Source: Planctomycetota bacterium (GTDB taxonomy: Bacteria; Planctomycetota; Planctomycetia; Planctomycetales; Planctomycetaceae). Taken from it: 5,046 bases of DNA. The notes under the pieces are model-generated. The model made no database searches and was not told the DNA's origin. It worked only from the letters and a program-made list of their open reading frames with translations. Of this stretch, positions 1-5,046 are shown piece after piece. Both the position numbers and the translations under genes were made by a program. The stretch covers positions 1 through 5,046 of the forward strand of contig JAEYWB010000235.1 of the NCBI GenBank assembly GCA_023429275.1, in the 5' to 3' direction. The stretch's first letter is position 1; each line of letters begins with the position of its first letter.

Positions 1-48
1 TCTTTTTTAGTCAGGCCGTCGGTCCGCAGCCTGCGACTCCATGCGAAC

Positions 49-831
49 CTAGGCAGCGGTCCCGTAGAGCGAGCGAAGCAGTCGCGAGAGGTCGCCCTGC
101 TGGGCGACACACAGGTAAACGTGTTCGCCCGAGATCCACACGGAGGAGGGGAGCGGCAGGTACTGGACGCCCGACGGGAGGCCGTTGGCGGGGGGGGACT
201 TCAGCAGCCGCCTTGGAAGAACGACGAGATAGCCCTGAACACGTGTCGTGCTGTCGACAAACCGGAAGATGCAGGCGTCGAGCCCGGGGCGAGAGTCCAG
301 ATCGAGTCCCCGCCCCGGTTCGTCCCGCACGAGGGCTCGCCATTCCCACCCGGGGACCAGGCCCGCCATCGATTCGACAATCGGCAGGTCGTCGAACTGG
401 CGCGGCGATTCCAGGACGCGGGCATTGACCCGCTGCCGCACCTGCTCGAGCGAAACCCGGCCTCCGCTCCACCAGGCCCAGGTCGAAACCCCGACGAGGC
501 AGACCGCGGCCAGACCGGCGAGTCTTCGGCCGATCCGCCGCCAGCGTCCCGCGGCCACGGTCGACCGTCGATTCTGGTCGAGCGCCGCAAGCAGCCGGTC
601 CTCGAGACCGGCTGGAACCGGAACGTCCAGGAGAGACGTTCTCGCCACCGCGTCCTCGACCCGCCGGGCGTCGTAGGCGACCCGGCAGAGACCGCACTCG
701 CGGATGTGTTCGCGGAACTCCGCCCACTCCGCGCCGTCCGGCAGGCCCCTCTCCGCGCTCACCCCCCCGCCATCCTGCAGCCGGATGGCCGGGACGAGGT
801 CGAAGATCTGCTGGGCTTCACGACAATTCAT
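49..831 (-). CDS. Membrane-anchored zinc-binding (ZAS-type) anti-sigma factor
   Basis: This 260-residue protein is the likely negative regulator of the ECF sigma factor encoded just upstream. The N-terminal part carries a His-x3-Cys-x2-Cys motif (H42, C46, C49) plus Cys3, the ligand set of zinc anti-sigma (zf-HC2/ZAS) domains, which bind and occlude the sigma factor. A basic stretch (RWRRIGRR, about 96-103) precedes one hydrophobic segment at about 104-121. This predicts a cytoplasmic N-terminus and an extracytoplasmic C-terminal domain of about 138 residues (123-260) that I do not recognise and that may sense a signal. The start is ATG at 831, giving MNCREAQ. The frame stays open to 969, but that would overlap the sigma gene by 89 bases and add a low-complexity Pro/Ser-rich leader, so it was rejected. 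No Shine-Dalgarno sequence precedes 831, so translation may be coupled to the sigma gene, 49 bases upstream. The role is clear by family and position; the target sigma is inferred from adjacency. Confidence 0.85.
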   Translation of the reverse strand: MNCREAQQIFDLVPAIRLQDGGGVSAERGLPDGAEWAEFREHIRECGLCRVAYDARRVEDAVARTSLLDVPVPAGLEDRLLAALDQNRRSTVAAGRWRRIGRRLAGLAAVCLVGVSTWAWWSGGRVSLEQVRQRVNARVLESPRQFDDLPIVESMAGLVPGWEWRALVRDEPGRGLDLDSRPGLDACIFRFVDSTTRVQGYLVVLPRRLLKSPPANGLPSGVQYLPLPSSVWISGEHVYLCVAQQGDLSRLLRSLYGTAA

Positions 832-880
832 GCGGAGGTCGTCGGGCGGCTTCGGGCCGTTCGGAGGTGGGGACGGGTGT

Positions 881-1447
881 TCAGGGTCTCGAAGGAGGCC
901 GCAACGCAGGGGATGGAGGTGACTGGGGTGACGCGGGATCGACCGCCCCTTCCCGCTCGAACTGCTCACGGAGGTGCGATTTCGCGCGGGAGAGCCGGCT
1001 CATCACGGTTCCGATCGGGATGTTCAGCTCCGCGGCGATTTCGCGATAGCTCAATTCCTCGAAATAGAACAGCAGGACGGGAAGACGGTAGTCGTCCGGA
1101 AGGGAGCCGATCGCGTGCTGGACGGACTCCACCTGCTCGATCGCGGCTCCCGCCTCCGGCCTTACTCCAATCCCCCCCGACGTCGGCGGGTCTGTCACCA
1201 GGGGGGAAGAGAAACTCCGCGCCGCGCGGCTCCGCAGGAACTCGTTCCGGGCAATCCTGAGCAGCCAGCGATCCGCCCGATCGGCGTCCCGCAGCTGGTC
1301 GATCGATCGCTGGGCCCGAAGGAAGGCCTGCTGGGTGACATCCTCGGCATCAACGGCATTTCCACAGAGCCGGTAGGCGTAGCGGTAGACAGCCGCATAG
1401 TGGTCGGCAACCAATGTCCGAAGCCGCTGCGCTCCCGCCGATTCCAT
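881..1447 (-). CDS. ECF-family RNA polymerase sigma factor (sigma-70 regions 2 and 4)
   Basis: This 188-residue protein directs RNA polymerase to a set of promoters, typically in response to an envelope or stress signal. Region 2 spans about residues 13-75, including YRYAYRLCGNAVDAEDVTQQ for core binding and -10 recognition. Region 4 spans about 110-162, with LPDDYR, then SYREIAAELNIPIGTVMSR as the helix-turn-helix that reads the -35 element. Regions 1.1 and 3 are absent, as is normal for ECF factors. Residues 168-188 form a Pro/Ser-rich tail beyond region 4. ATG at 1447 is preferred because GGAGAG lies 8 bases upstream of it. A TTG at 1489 would add 14 unconserved residues. The zinc anti-sigma gene follows on the same strand after 49 bases, so the two probably form one operon. 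ECF operons are often self-activated, but I could not identify a convincing autoregulatory promoter in the upstream 190 bases. The linker between regions 2 and 4 is encoded across a run of seven G (1172-1178). Confidence 0.93.
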   Translation of the reverse strand: MESAGAQRLRTLVADHYAAVYRYAYRLCGNAVDAEDVTQQAFLRAQRSIDQLRDADRADRWLLRIARNEFLRSRAARSFSSPLVTDPPTSGGIGVRPEAGAAIEQVESVQHAIGSLPDDYRLPVLLFYFEELSYREIAAELNIPIGTVMSRLSRAKSHLREQFEREGAVDPASPQSPPSPALRPPSRP

Positions 1448-1639
1448 CGGGCCTGCTCTCCCATCAGTGTGACCGGGCCAGGGTGTCAATTATTCCCACT
1501 CTCTTCCGGGAAATTCCATCTGGACGGGGGTGGACCGTGGGGAGAATCCAAGGCTCCGCCGGCCTGGGCCAGAAAATGCGGTCGCCCCGAAATTGGCGCC
1601 GCAGCGGACCCTGCCGGCAGAACCGAGTCCTCCGCCCGC
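1448..1639. other. Intergenic region between DUF58 gene and ECF sigma gene
   Basis: This gap of about 190 bases separates the DUF58 stop from the sigma ATG, and it should hold the sigma/anti-sigma promoter if that pair is an independent unit. On the minus strand a TTGACA (1484-1489) occurs, but no reasonable -10 hexamer lies 16-18 bases downstream of it. A GGAAATTCC near-palindrome sits at 1509-1517. Neither is convincing as a defined site, and no rho-independent terminator for DUF58 is visible. Confidence 0.4.
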
Positions 1640-2536
1640 TCAGAACCGTGCCCGCCGCTGCGACAGATACTCGACCAGGGCCTTGTCGAACCGCATGCTC
1701 GTGTCAATCTCGACGAAGTCCGCTCCAGCGGTCCGAAGCTCCTTCTTATAGAGAGCCCGCATCTTCCGCAGCTCCTCGAGGTAATCCGCCTGGATCCCCT
1801 GGGCGTCAACGACCATCGTCTCGTTCGTCTCGGGGTCCCGCAGGTCGAGCATTCCCGAGAAGGGAAAGTGGACCTCCGCTTCGTCGAGGACGTGGAACAC
1901 GATCACGTCATGCCCCGCGTACCTGAGCAGCCGGATCGCGTCGATCACCGGCTGCGGGTCGGTCAGCAGGTCCGAAAAGAGCATCATGAGGCTCTTGTGC
2001 CGGACCATGGCGGCGACCTGCCGCAGGTTGCGGGCGATCTCGGTCGGCCCGGTCGGCTTCGCCTTCGCGAGCAGCGAGAGGATGTTGGCAAGCTGTGTCC
2101 GCTTGCTCCGGGCGGGAAGGCTGGCGCGGATCTTCTCGTCGAAGGTCACGACGCCGACCGGGTCCTGCTGGTGGATCATCAGGTAGGCGAGGGCGGCCGC
2201 GAGACAGATCGAGTACTCGAACTTCGAGAGCTGCTGGCGGTACGTGTAGGCCATGCTCTCCGAGAGGTCCATCAGCAGGTAGCCGGTGATGTTCGTCTCG
2301 GCCTGGTACTTCTTGACGTAGTACCGGTCGGTCTTGGCATAGACGAGCCAGTCGATGTCCTTGAGGTCGTCCCCCTGGGTGTACCGGCGGTGCTCGCTGA
2401 ACTCGACGCTGAAGCCGTGAAACGGCGAGGCATGCAGACCGCTAAGGAAGCCTTCGACGATGAACTTCGCCCGCAGATCGAGCCGGGCGACTGACTGGAT
2501 CACTTCCGGCTTCAGGTATTGCTCGGCGGTCGGCAT
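1640..2536 (-). CDS. DUF58 domain protein with von Willebrand A-like fold
   Basis: This is a complete 298-residue cytoplasmic protein with no signal peptide or membrane segment. The DUF58 signature is clear at about residues 49-70: HRRYTQGDDLKDIDW followed by YAKTD. It leads into a vWA-like domain with a metal-site pattern: DLSES (D90, S92, S94), a candidate Thr at 162 or 165 (PTGPTE), and D189 in FSDL. Family members usually act with a MoxR-type AAA+ ATPase and Bat-like membrane vWA proteins, in a chaperone-like or metal-insertion/envelope role that is still poorly defined. No MoxR gene is in this window. The start is ATG at 2536, with a strong GGAGG (2541-2545) four bases away. The TPR gene lies upstream on the same strand, 123 bases away with a hairpin between, so co-transcription is possible but not assured. 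The family call is secure; the exact function is unknown. Confidence 0.93.
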   Translation of the reverse strand: MPTAEQYLKPEVIQSVARLDLRAKFIVEGFLSGLHASPFHGFSVEFSEHRRYTQGDDLKDIDWLVYAKTDRYYVKKYQAETNITGYLLMDLSESMAYTYRQQLSKFEYSICLAAALAYLMIHQQDPVGVVTFDEKIRASLPARSKRTQLANILSLLAKAKPTGPTEIARNLRQVAAMVRHKSLMMLFSDLLTDPQPVIDAIRLLRYAGHDVIVFHVLDEAEVHFPFSGMLDLRDPETNETMVVDAQGIQADYLEELRKMRALYKKELRTAGADFVEIDTSMRFDKALVEYLSQRRARF

Positions 2537-2659
2537 CGGTCCTCCGTCGAGGTCACAAGACGCTGAATCCCAATTCGTCCAGGGTCGCTCCCGCCGGCTG
2601 CGGGGCCTTTGCGCAACCCGTCGCCCCTGCGGCCACCGGGTCCAGGGCGGATGCCCTGG
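2537..2659. other. Intergenic region between TPR and DUF58 genes
   Basis: These 123 bases contain the DUF58 ribosome-binding site (GGAGG, minus strand, 2541-2545) and the perfect hairpin at 2642-2659. They also contain a weaker GC-rich inverted repeat (2596-2605 with 2625-2634) that pairs over 10 positions, two of them G-T. Those two would be mismatches in the minus-strand transcript, so its relevance to the minus genes is doubtful. No gene is seen here, and no clear promoter for DUF58. Confidence 0.4.
2642..2659 (-). terminator. Perfect hairpin immediately after the TPR stop codon
   Basis: CCAGGGC (2642-2648) and GCCCTGG (2653-2659) form a perfect 7-bp, GC-rich stem with a 4-base loop. It begins directly after the stop codon of the TPR gene (2660-2662). 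There is no T-tract following it on the minus strand, so a classical intrinsic terminator is not shown. It could instead be a 3'-end stabiliser or partial attenuator, lowering expression of the downstream DUF58 gene relative to the TPR gene. Confidence 0.35.
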
Positions 2660-2980
2660 CTAGTGCTTGTGCCCCGACATCATGTGGGCACGGGCTTTGG
2701 CGTCTTCGGCTTCGAGGATCTTGCCGCAGCGCATGTAGATGACGGAGAGCTGCGTGTAGGAAAACGTGTCGTTGGGGGCGATCTCGACCACCTTGCGGGC
2801 GTGGGCGATCGCTTCGTCGGGCTGGCCTAGCCGCTGGAGGTAGACGGCGAGGGCGGAGTGGGTCTCGACGTGGTTGGGATCGATCGCCAGGACTTCCCGG
2901 AGTTTTTCCACCGCTCCGGCGAGGTTGCCGGCATCCTTCAGCTTGATCGCTTCGTCATAGATCTCGTGGGGGGCAGGCAC
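2660..2980 (-). CDS. Small tetratricopeptide-repeat (TPR) protein
   Basis: This is a 106-residue soluble protein made almost entirely of three TPR units, at about residues 3-36, 37-70 and 71-104. The second is the clearest: ALAVYLQRLGQPDEAIAHA, then IAPND leading into the third. TPR arrays are helical scaffolds for protein-protein contacts; the partner is not evident. The C-terminus ends in a short His/Met-rich tail (HMMSGHKH) that might bind metal, which is speculation. The start is GTG at 2980, behind an AG-rich GAGAGAGAA stretch. The only other internal Met codons lie in the third repeat and would destroy the fold. The gene is upstream of DUF58 on the same strand and divergent from the STAS gene. 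It is much shorter than typical TPR proteins but appears complete. Confidence 0.85.
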   Translation of the reverse strand: MPAPHEIYDEAIKLKDAGNLAGAVEKLREVLAIDPNHVETHSALAVYLQRLGQPDEAIAHARKVVEIAPNDTFSYTQLSVIYMRCGKILEAEDAKARAHMMSGHKH

Positions 2981-3032
2981 GGTTCTCTCTCGCTCCGGAC
3001 TTCGGGTCGTCTCTCGTCAGCCTCCATCGTAC

Positions 3033-3061
3033 GCGGAATGGGCCGGATGCGGAATCGGCCG
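3033..3061. repeat. Tandem 13-base direct repeat, period 16
   Basis: GCGGAATGGGCCG (3033-3045) is followed by GCGGAATCGGCCG (3049-3061), 12 of 13 bases identical with a 16-base period. The segment ATCGGCCGCC from the second copy and its flank recurs at 3096-3105. It lies in the divergent promoter region, where such repeats can be binding sites for a regulator. It could also be chance in GC-rich DNA. Confidence 0.35.
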
Positions 3062-3130
3062 CCGGGAATGCGTCATCGGAAAGTTCGGGCGCCGGATCGG
3101 CCGCCTCTCGGCGCAAGTCCCTTTCTTCGC

Positions 3131-3159
3131 TTGACATCCCCGCATTCCAGAATGAAGAT
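3131..3159 (+). promoter_or_regulatory. Candidate sigma-70 type promoter for the STAS-kinase pair
   Basis: A perfect TTGACA (3131-3136) is followed after 17 bases by GAAGAT (3154-3159), which matches only three of six positions of the TATAAT consensus. It points toward the STAS gene and would give an untranslated leader of roughly 105 bases. The -35 match and spacing support it; the poor -10 keeps confidence low. Confidence 0.3.
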
Positions 3160-3271
3160 CAGGCGTCGGCTCTGCGGGGATCGCGCTGGCGGGACCCAGA
3201 AATTCGAACCGGTCGGCGTGAGAGGTCATTCCACCCATCTCCCGACCGGAACAGGAAAGACAGGCAGGACT

Positions 3272-3628
3272 ATGGCTGCGGGGCAACGTCGGCTGGATAT
3301 CGAGGAAGTCGGGGATGTGACGATCGCCCGTTTTCTCGACAAGAAGATTCTCGACGAAAACAACATCCAGATGATCGGCAACCAGATGTTCGGTCTGGTG
3401 GACGAGGATGGCCGCAAGAAGATCGTCCTCGACTTTGCGAATGTCGAGTACCTCTCCAGCGCCGCCCTGGGCAAGCTCATCACCATGAACAACAAGGTGA
3501 AGACGGCCAAGGGCAAGCTGCGGCTGTGCAATATTCGCCCCGAGATCCTCGAGGTCTTCACCATCACCAAGCTCAACAAGGTGCTGGAGATCAAGACGGA
3601 CCAGGAGCAGGCGCTCGCCGGCATTTAG
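3272..3628 (+). CDS. STAS-domain anti-sigma-factor antagonist (SpoIIAA/RsbV-like)
   Basis: This 118-residue protein is a single STAS domain, the usual size for the family. In partner switching the unphosphorylated form binds the cognate kinase/anti-sigma and releases its client. Phosphorylation by that kinase inactivates it, and a PP2C phosphatase reverses this. The conserved core is IVLDFANVEYLSSAALGKLI (about residues 51-70). Aligned by eye to B. subtilis SpoIIAA, Ser63 falls on the phosphorylated Ser58 and Ser62 replaces the preceding Asp. The usual Ser-Gly-Leu-Gly after the phosphosite reads Ala-Ala-Leu-Gly. The start is ATG at 3272, with an AGG-rich stretch just upstream. The long open frame further upstream is not protein-like. 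The kinase gene follows on the same strand, 67 bases after the stop, so the two are almost certainly an operon. The family is secure. The client protein and the phosphatase are unknown and not in this window. Confidence 0.92.
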   Translation: MAAGQRRLDIEEVGDVTIARFLDKKILDENNIQMIGNQMFGLVDEDGRKKIVLDFANVEYLSSAALGKLITMNNKVKTAKGKLRLCNIRPEILEVFTITKLNKVLEIKTDQEQALAGI

Positions 3629-3695
3629 TTTGGCTTCCAATCATAATTTTGAGTGGGGGGGAGTTGCGGGCTGCGACGAACCCAACCGAGGCGAA

Positions 3696-4109
3696 ATGTC
3701 GGCGGTTACGCGACATGATGTGAAGATCCCCAGCGACTCATCCGCCGGACTTGAAGTCCAGGAGCGGATCGTGGGCGCATTGGAGGAGCGCGGCTATCCG
3801 ATGAAGGACTGTTTCAGCGTCCGCCTGGCGCTGGAAGAGGCCCTGGTCAATGCCATCAAGCATGGCAACGGGATGGACCCGGAGAAGTTCGTCTTCATCT
3901 CCTGGGAAGTGGGAGACAACCTCGTCAAGGTTTCGATCGAGGACCAGGGAAAGGGCTTCGACCCCTCGGACCTTCCCGATCCGACGCTCGAGGAGAATCT
4001 CGAACGCTCGAGCGGCCGCGGCGTGATGCTCATTCATCACTACATGTCGAGCGTCGATTACAACGCCAAGGGGAACAAGATCATGATGACGAAGACCCGG
4101 TCGGAGTAG
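3696..4109 (+). CDS. RsbW/SpoIIAB-like ATP-binding serine kinase, putative anti-sigma factor
   Basis: This 137-residue protein has a GHKL (HATPase_c) fold. The N-box is EEALVNAIKHGN (E47, E48, N52, H56-G57-N58), the G1 box is DQGKGFDP (D83, G85, G87) and the G2 box is SSGRGVMLI (G107, G109). All residues expected for ATP and magnesium binding appear intact, so an active kinase is likely. Family members phosphorylate their partner STAS protein on serine and sequester a sigma factor or another regulator when the STAS protein is phosphorylated. The neighbouring upstream STAS gene is the obvious partner. ATG at 3696 is chosen, with GAGG at 3688-3691. A TTG at 3630, one base after the STAS stop, would add 22 unconserved residues and has no ribosome-binding site. 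No sigma factor gene of this type is adjacent, so the client could be elsewhere or not a sigma factor at all. Confidence 0.92.
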   Translation: MSAVTRHDVKIPSDSSAGLEVQERIVGALEERGYPMKDCFSVRLALEEALVNAIKHGNGMDPEKFVFISWEVGDNLVKVSIEDQGKGFDPSDLPDPTLEENLERSSGRGVMLIHHYMSSVDYNAKGNKIMMTKTRSE

Positions 4110-4142
4110 ACCGCCGGGCAGACATCGTCAGGTCATGAGTTC

Positions 4143-4202
4143 TCAGACGCCCATCAGGTTGGCCGGCACTCGCCAGCGTCCCGTTCGAACGTTTGCGTCT
4201 GA
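4143..4202. repeat. 8-bp inverted repeat with a long loop in convergent intergenic region
   Basis: TCAGACGC (4143-4150) and GCGTCTGA (4195-4202) are perfect inverted copies separated by 44 bases. The spacer contains a 10-base palindrome, CGTTCGAACG (4182-4191). The element lies between two convergent genes, where a bidirectional transcription stop would be expected. There is no T-tract, and the long loop makes a strong terminator unlikely. Chance is possible. Confidence 0.3.
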
Positions 4203-4240
4203 TTCTTGCGGCAGGCCTATGTCGGCTGCGGCCGGGGATG

Positions 4241-4256
4241 CCTGGTCGCCGCCAGG
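4241..4256 (-). terminator. Short hairpin downstream of the coiled-coil gene
   Basis: CCTGG (4241-4245) and CCAGG (4252-4256) can form a 5-bp stem with a 6-base loop, starting 8 bases after the stop codon of the minus-strand gene. It is overlapped by a 10-base palindrome, AGGATATCCT (4254-4263). No T-tract follows on the minus strand. The position fits a transcript end, but the stem is short. Confidence 0.2.
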
Positions 4257-4264
4257 ATATCCTC

Positions 4265-5046
4265 TTACGGAAGTCCCAGCTTCTCGAACGCCTCGCGCTG
4301 CTGCTGCTTGATCGTTTCGTCCCGGATCTTCTTCTGGCGGTCCAGGATGTCCTGCAGGCTCTTGATGAGCTCGTTGACCGTCTCGCGGCGCTGCATGACC
4401 GACAGGACCTGCTTCATCCGTTCGAGCATCCCGTCGAGCTCCCGAAGCGAAATCTCCATCTCGCTTCGGGGGTCCTGCTTCCGTTCCTCCTGCAGGCGAA
4501 AGATCCCGAGGTGCTCGTCGAGGGCCGGGTAGCTCTGGCTGTTCAGGGTCGTGAAAGGGGCGAGGATGCCGTCGTCGATCCGTTCCAGGAGGCTCGCGGT
4601 GTCGACCCGGTTGTTGACCATCTCCTCGCGGATGTCGCGGAAGGCCAGCTCGATCGAGCGGCACTCGGTGTGGTTCTTCCGCTCAAGAAGCAGCATCCGC
4701 TCGGCACAAGCCCGCACGTCGATCTCGAGCTGGGCGAGCGTCTCCTTCCCGGCCGGGTCGGTCGAGGGCATCCCGCGAAGCCCCTCCCGCTGTTGGGCTT
4801 TCTGGAGGTGCTTGTCGAGGTCGTCCCGCAGCCGCTGGGTCTCTTCGATGATCTGCTCGAAGCGGAGCCGAAGGTTGAGCTCCTTGTCGTACAGGCGGGC
4901 GAGCAGGTCCTCCGGCGAGACGATGCTGAAGCTGTACACTTCGCCGTGGGCCCGATGAGGTCCGTTGATCGCGTCGGCATCCTGTCCGAAGAGAGTCAGC
5001 GCGAACTTCTGCCCTTCGCGGAGGTCGAGATTGAGGACATTGAACC
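4265..5046 (-). CDS. C-terminal part of a large coiled-coil protein, truncated by the window edge
   Basis: The frame is open to the right edge (first complete codon ends at 5044), giving 259 C-terminal residues before TAA. The first 45 residues look like the end of a beta-sandwich-type domain: LREGQKFALTLFGQDADAIN, then EVYSFSIVSPEDLL. The rest is highly charged and helical, with likely coiled coils at about 54-90, 103-147 and 197-255. No membrane segment is seen in this part. A GTG at 4939 could act as a start, but it sits in the middle of the conserved-looking stretch EVYSFSIVSPEDLLARL, so it is very unlikely to be the real N-terminus. The pattern resembles the C-termini of large planctomycete membrane-anchored proteins often found near MoxR/DUF58 genes. 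That is from memory and not checked. It is convergent with the kinase gene. Confidence 0.75.
   Translation of the reverse strand, partial: FNVLNLDLREGQKFALTLFGQDADAINGPHRAHGEVYSFSIVSPEDLLARLYDKELNLRLRFEQIIEETQRLRDDLDKHLQKAQQREGLRGMPSTDPAGKETLAQLEIDVRACAERMLLLERKNHTECRSIELAFRDIREEMVNNRVDTASLLERIDDGILAPFTTLNSQSYPALDEHLGIFRLQEERKQDPRSEMEISLRELDGMLERMKQVLSVMQRRETVNELIKSLQDILDRQKKIRDETIKQQQREAFEKLGLP

Larger units (their letters stand above)
2981..3271. other. Divergent intergenic region (TPR gene / STAS gene)
   Basis: These 291 bases separate two divergently transcribed genes and should contain promoters for both. A TTGACA-based candidate for the plus strand lies at 3131-3159. For the minus strand I found no acceptable promoter, only a weak TACGAT-like hexamer near 3030 without a matching -35. 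The region also contains a pair of 13-base direct repeats at 3033-3061, a later shorter copy of their end (ATCGGCCGCC, 3096-3105), and a 6-bp inverted repeat (3089-3094 with 3109-3114). The long open frame that crosses it in phase with the STAS gene encodes an Arg/Pro/Gly-rich sequence without protein character and is not called as a gene. Confidence 0.45.

Noticed and set aside
1..48. T-rich stretch at 3-8 as a terminator for the anti-sigma gene
   Set aside because: The T-run is on the plus strand, whereas the anti-sigma gene is on the minus strand, where it reads as A. It might belong to something to the left, which cannot be seen.
11..727. 238-residue minus-strand frame overlapping the anti-sigma gene
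   Set aside because: It shares the strand but is in another frame from the gene carrying the zinc motif and membrane segment. Its composition is almost all Arg, Gly, Pro and Ala.
832..969. N-terminal extension of the anti-sigma protein to 969
   Set aside because: It would overlap the sigma gene by 89 bases and adds a Pro/Ser-rich leader before the natural ZAS N-terminus at MNCREAQ.
121..1260. 379-residue plus-strand open frame opposite the anti-sigma and sigma genes
   Set aside because: It is antisense to both regulators and Arg/Pro/Gly-rich with no motif, so it is a GC-driven shadow frame.
1448..1489. TTG start for the sigma factor at 1489
   Set aside because: It adds 14 residues before region 2 without family resemblance, while ATG at 1447 has a well-placed GGAGAG.
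1461..1489. Minus-strand promoter from TTGACA at 1484-1489
   Set aside because: The hexamer 17 bases downstream reads TGATGG, a very poor -10, and the transcript would start at or very near the sigma start codon.
974..2494. 506-residue plus-strand open frame opposite the sigma and DUF58 genes
   Set aside because: It runs antisense across two genes with strong family motifs. Its translation is rich in Arg, Leu, Val, Asp and Gly with no recognisable domain, as expected for the mirror frame of GC-rich coding DNA.
3017..3640. 207-residue minus-strand frame opposite the STAS gene
   Set aside because: It is antisense to a clear STAS domain, and its repetitive Leu/Val/Asp pattern is typical of the reverse frame of such a gene.
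3619..3647. CATAAT (3642-3647) as a promoter -10 for the kinase gene
   Set aside because: The hexamer 17 bases upstream (CGGCAT) does not resemble a -35, and the gene is explained as the second member of the STAS operon.

Overview
The window is GC-rich and reads as a chromosomal stretch of a planctomycete-type bacterium (Planctomycetota). This placement is an inference from protein style. The DUF58 protein, the small TPR protein, the coiled-coil C-terminus at the right edge and the STAS motif variant all look like planctomycete proteins, and several starts lack a Shine-Dalgarno sequence. No database search was possible. No rRNA, tRNA, insertion sequence, CRISPR array or phage gene was seen.

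Layout from left to right. Positions 49-1447 (minus strand) hold an ECF-type RNA polymerase sigma factor followed by a membrane-anchored zinc-binding anti-sigma factor, a classic co-transcribed envelope-signalling pair. Positions 1640-2980 (minus) hold a small three-repeat TPR protein followed by a DUF58 protein with a von Willebrand A-like metal site. A perfect 7-bp hairpin lies between them, directly after the TPR stop codon. Positions 3272-4109 (plus) hold a partner-switching pair: a STAS-domain anti-sigma-factor antagonist and an RsbW/SpoIIAB-like ATP-binding serine kinase. They are preceded by a 291-bp divergent intergenic region with one plausible promoter. Positions 4265-5046 (minus) hold the C-terminal 259 residues of a larger coiled-coil-rich protein whose start lies beyond the right edge.

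Taken together, two independent sigma-control modules flank a DUF58/TPR pair. The ECF sigma is expected to be held at the membrane by its zinc anti-sigma until an unknown envelope signal releases it. The STAS protein and kinase would control another target, whose sigma factor (or other client) and PP2C phosphatase are not in this window. DUF58 proteins usually work with a MoxR AAA+ ATPase, which is also absent here.

I see no clearly new system. The points most worth checking are the extracytoplasmic sensor domain of the anti-sigma factor, the 7-8 base homopolymer runs in the sigma and anti-sigma genes, the orphan partner-switching pair set between minus-strand genes, and the edge-truncated coiled-coil protein.
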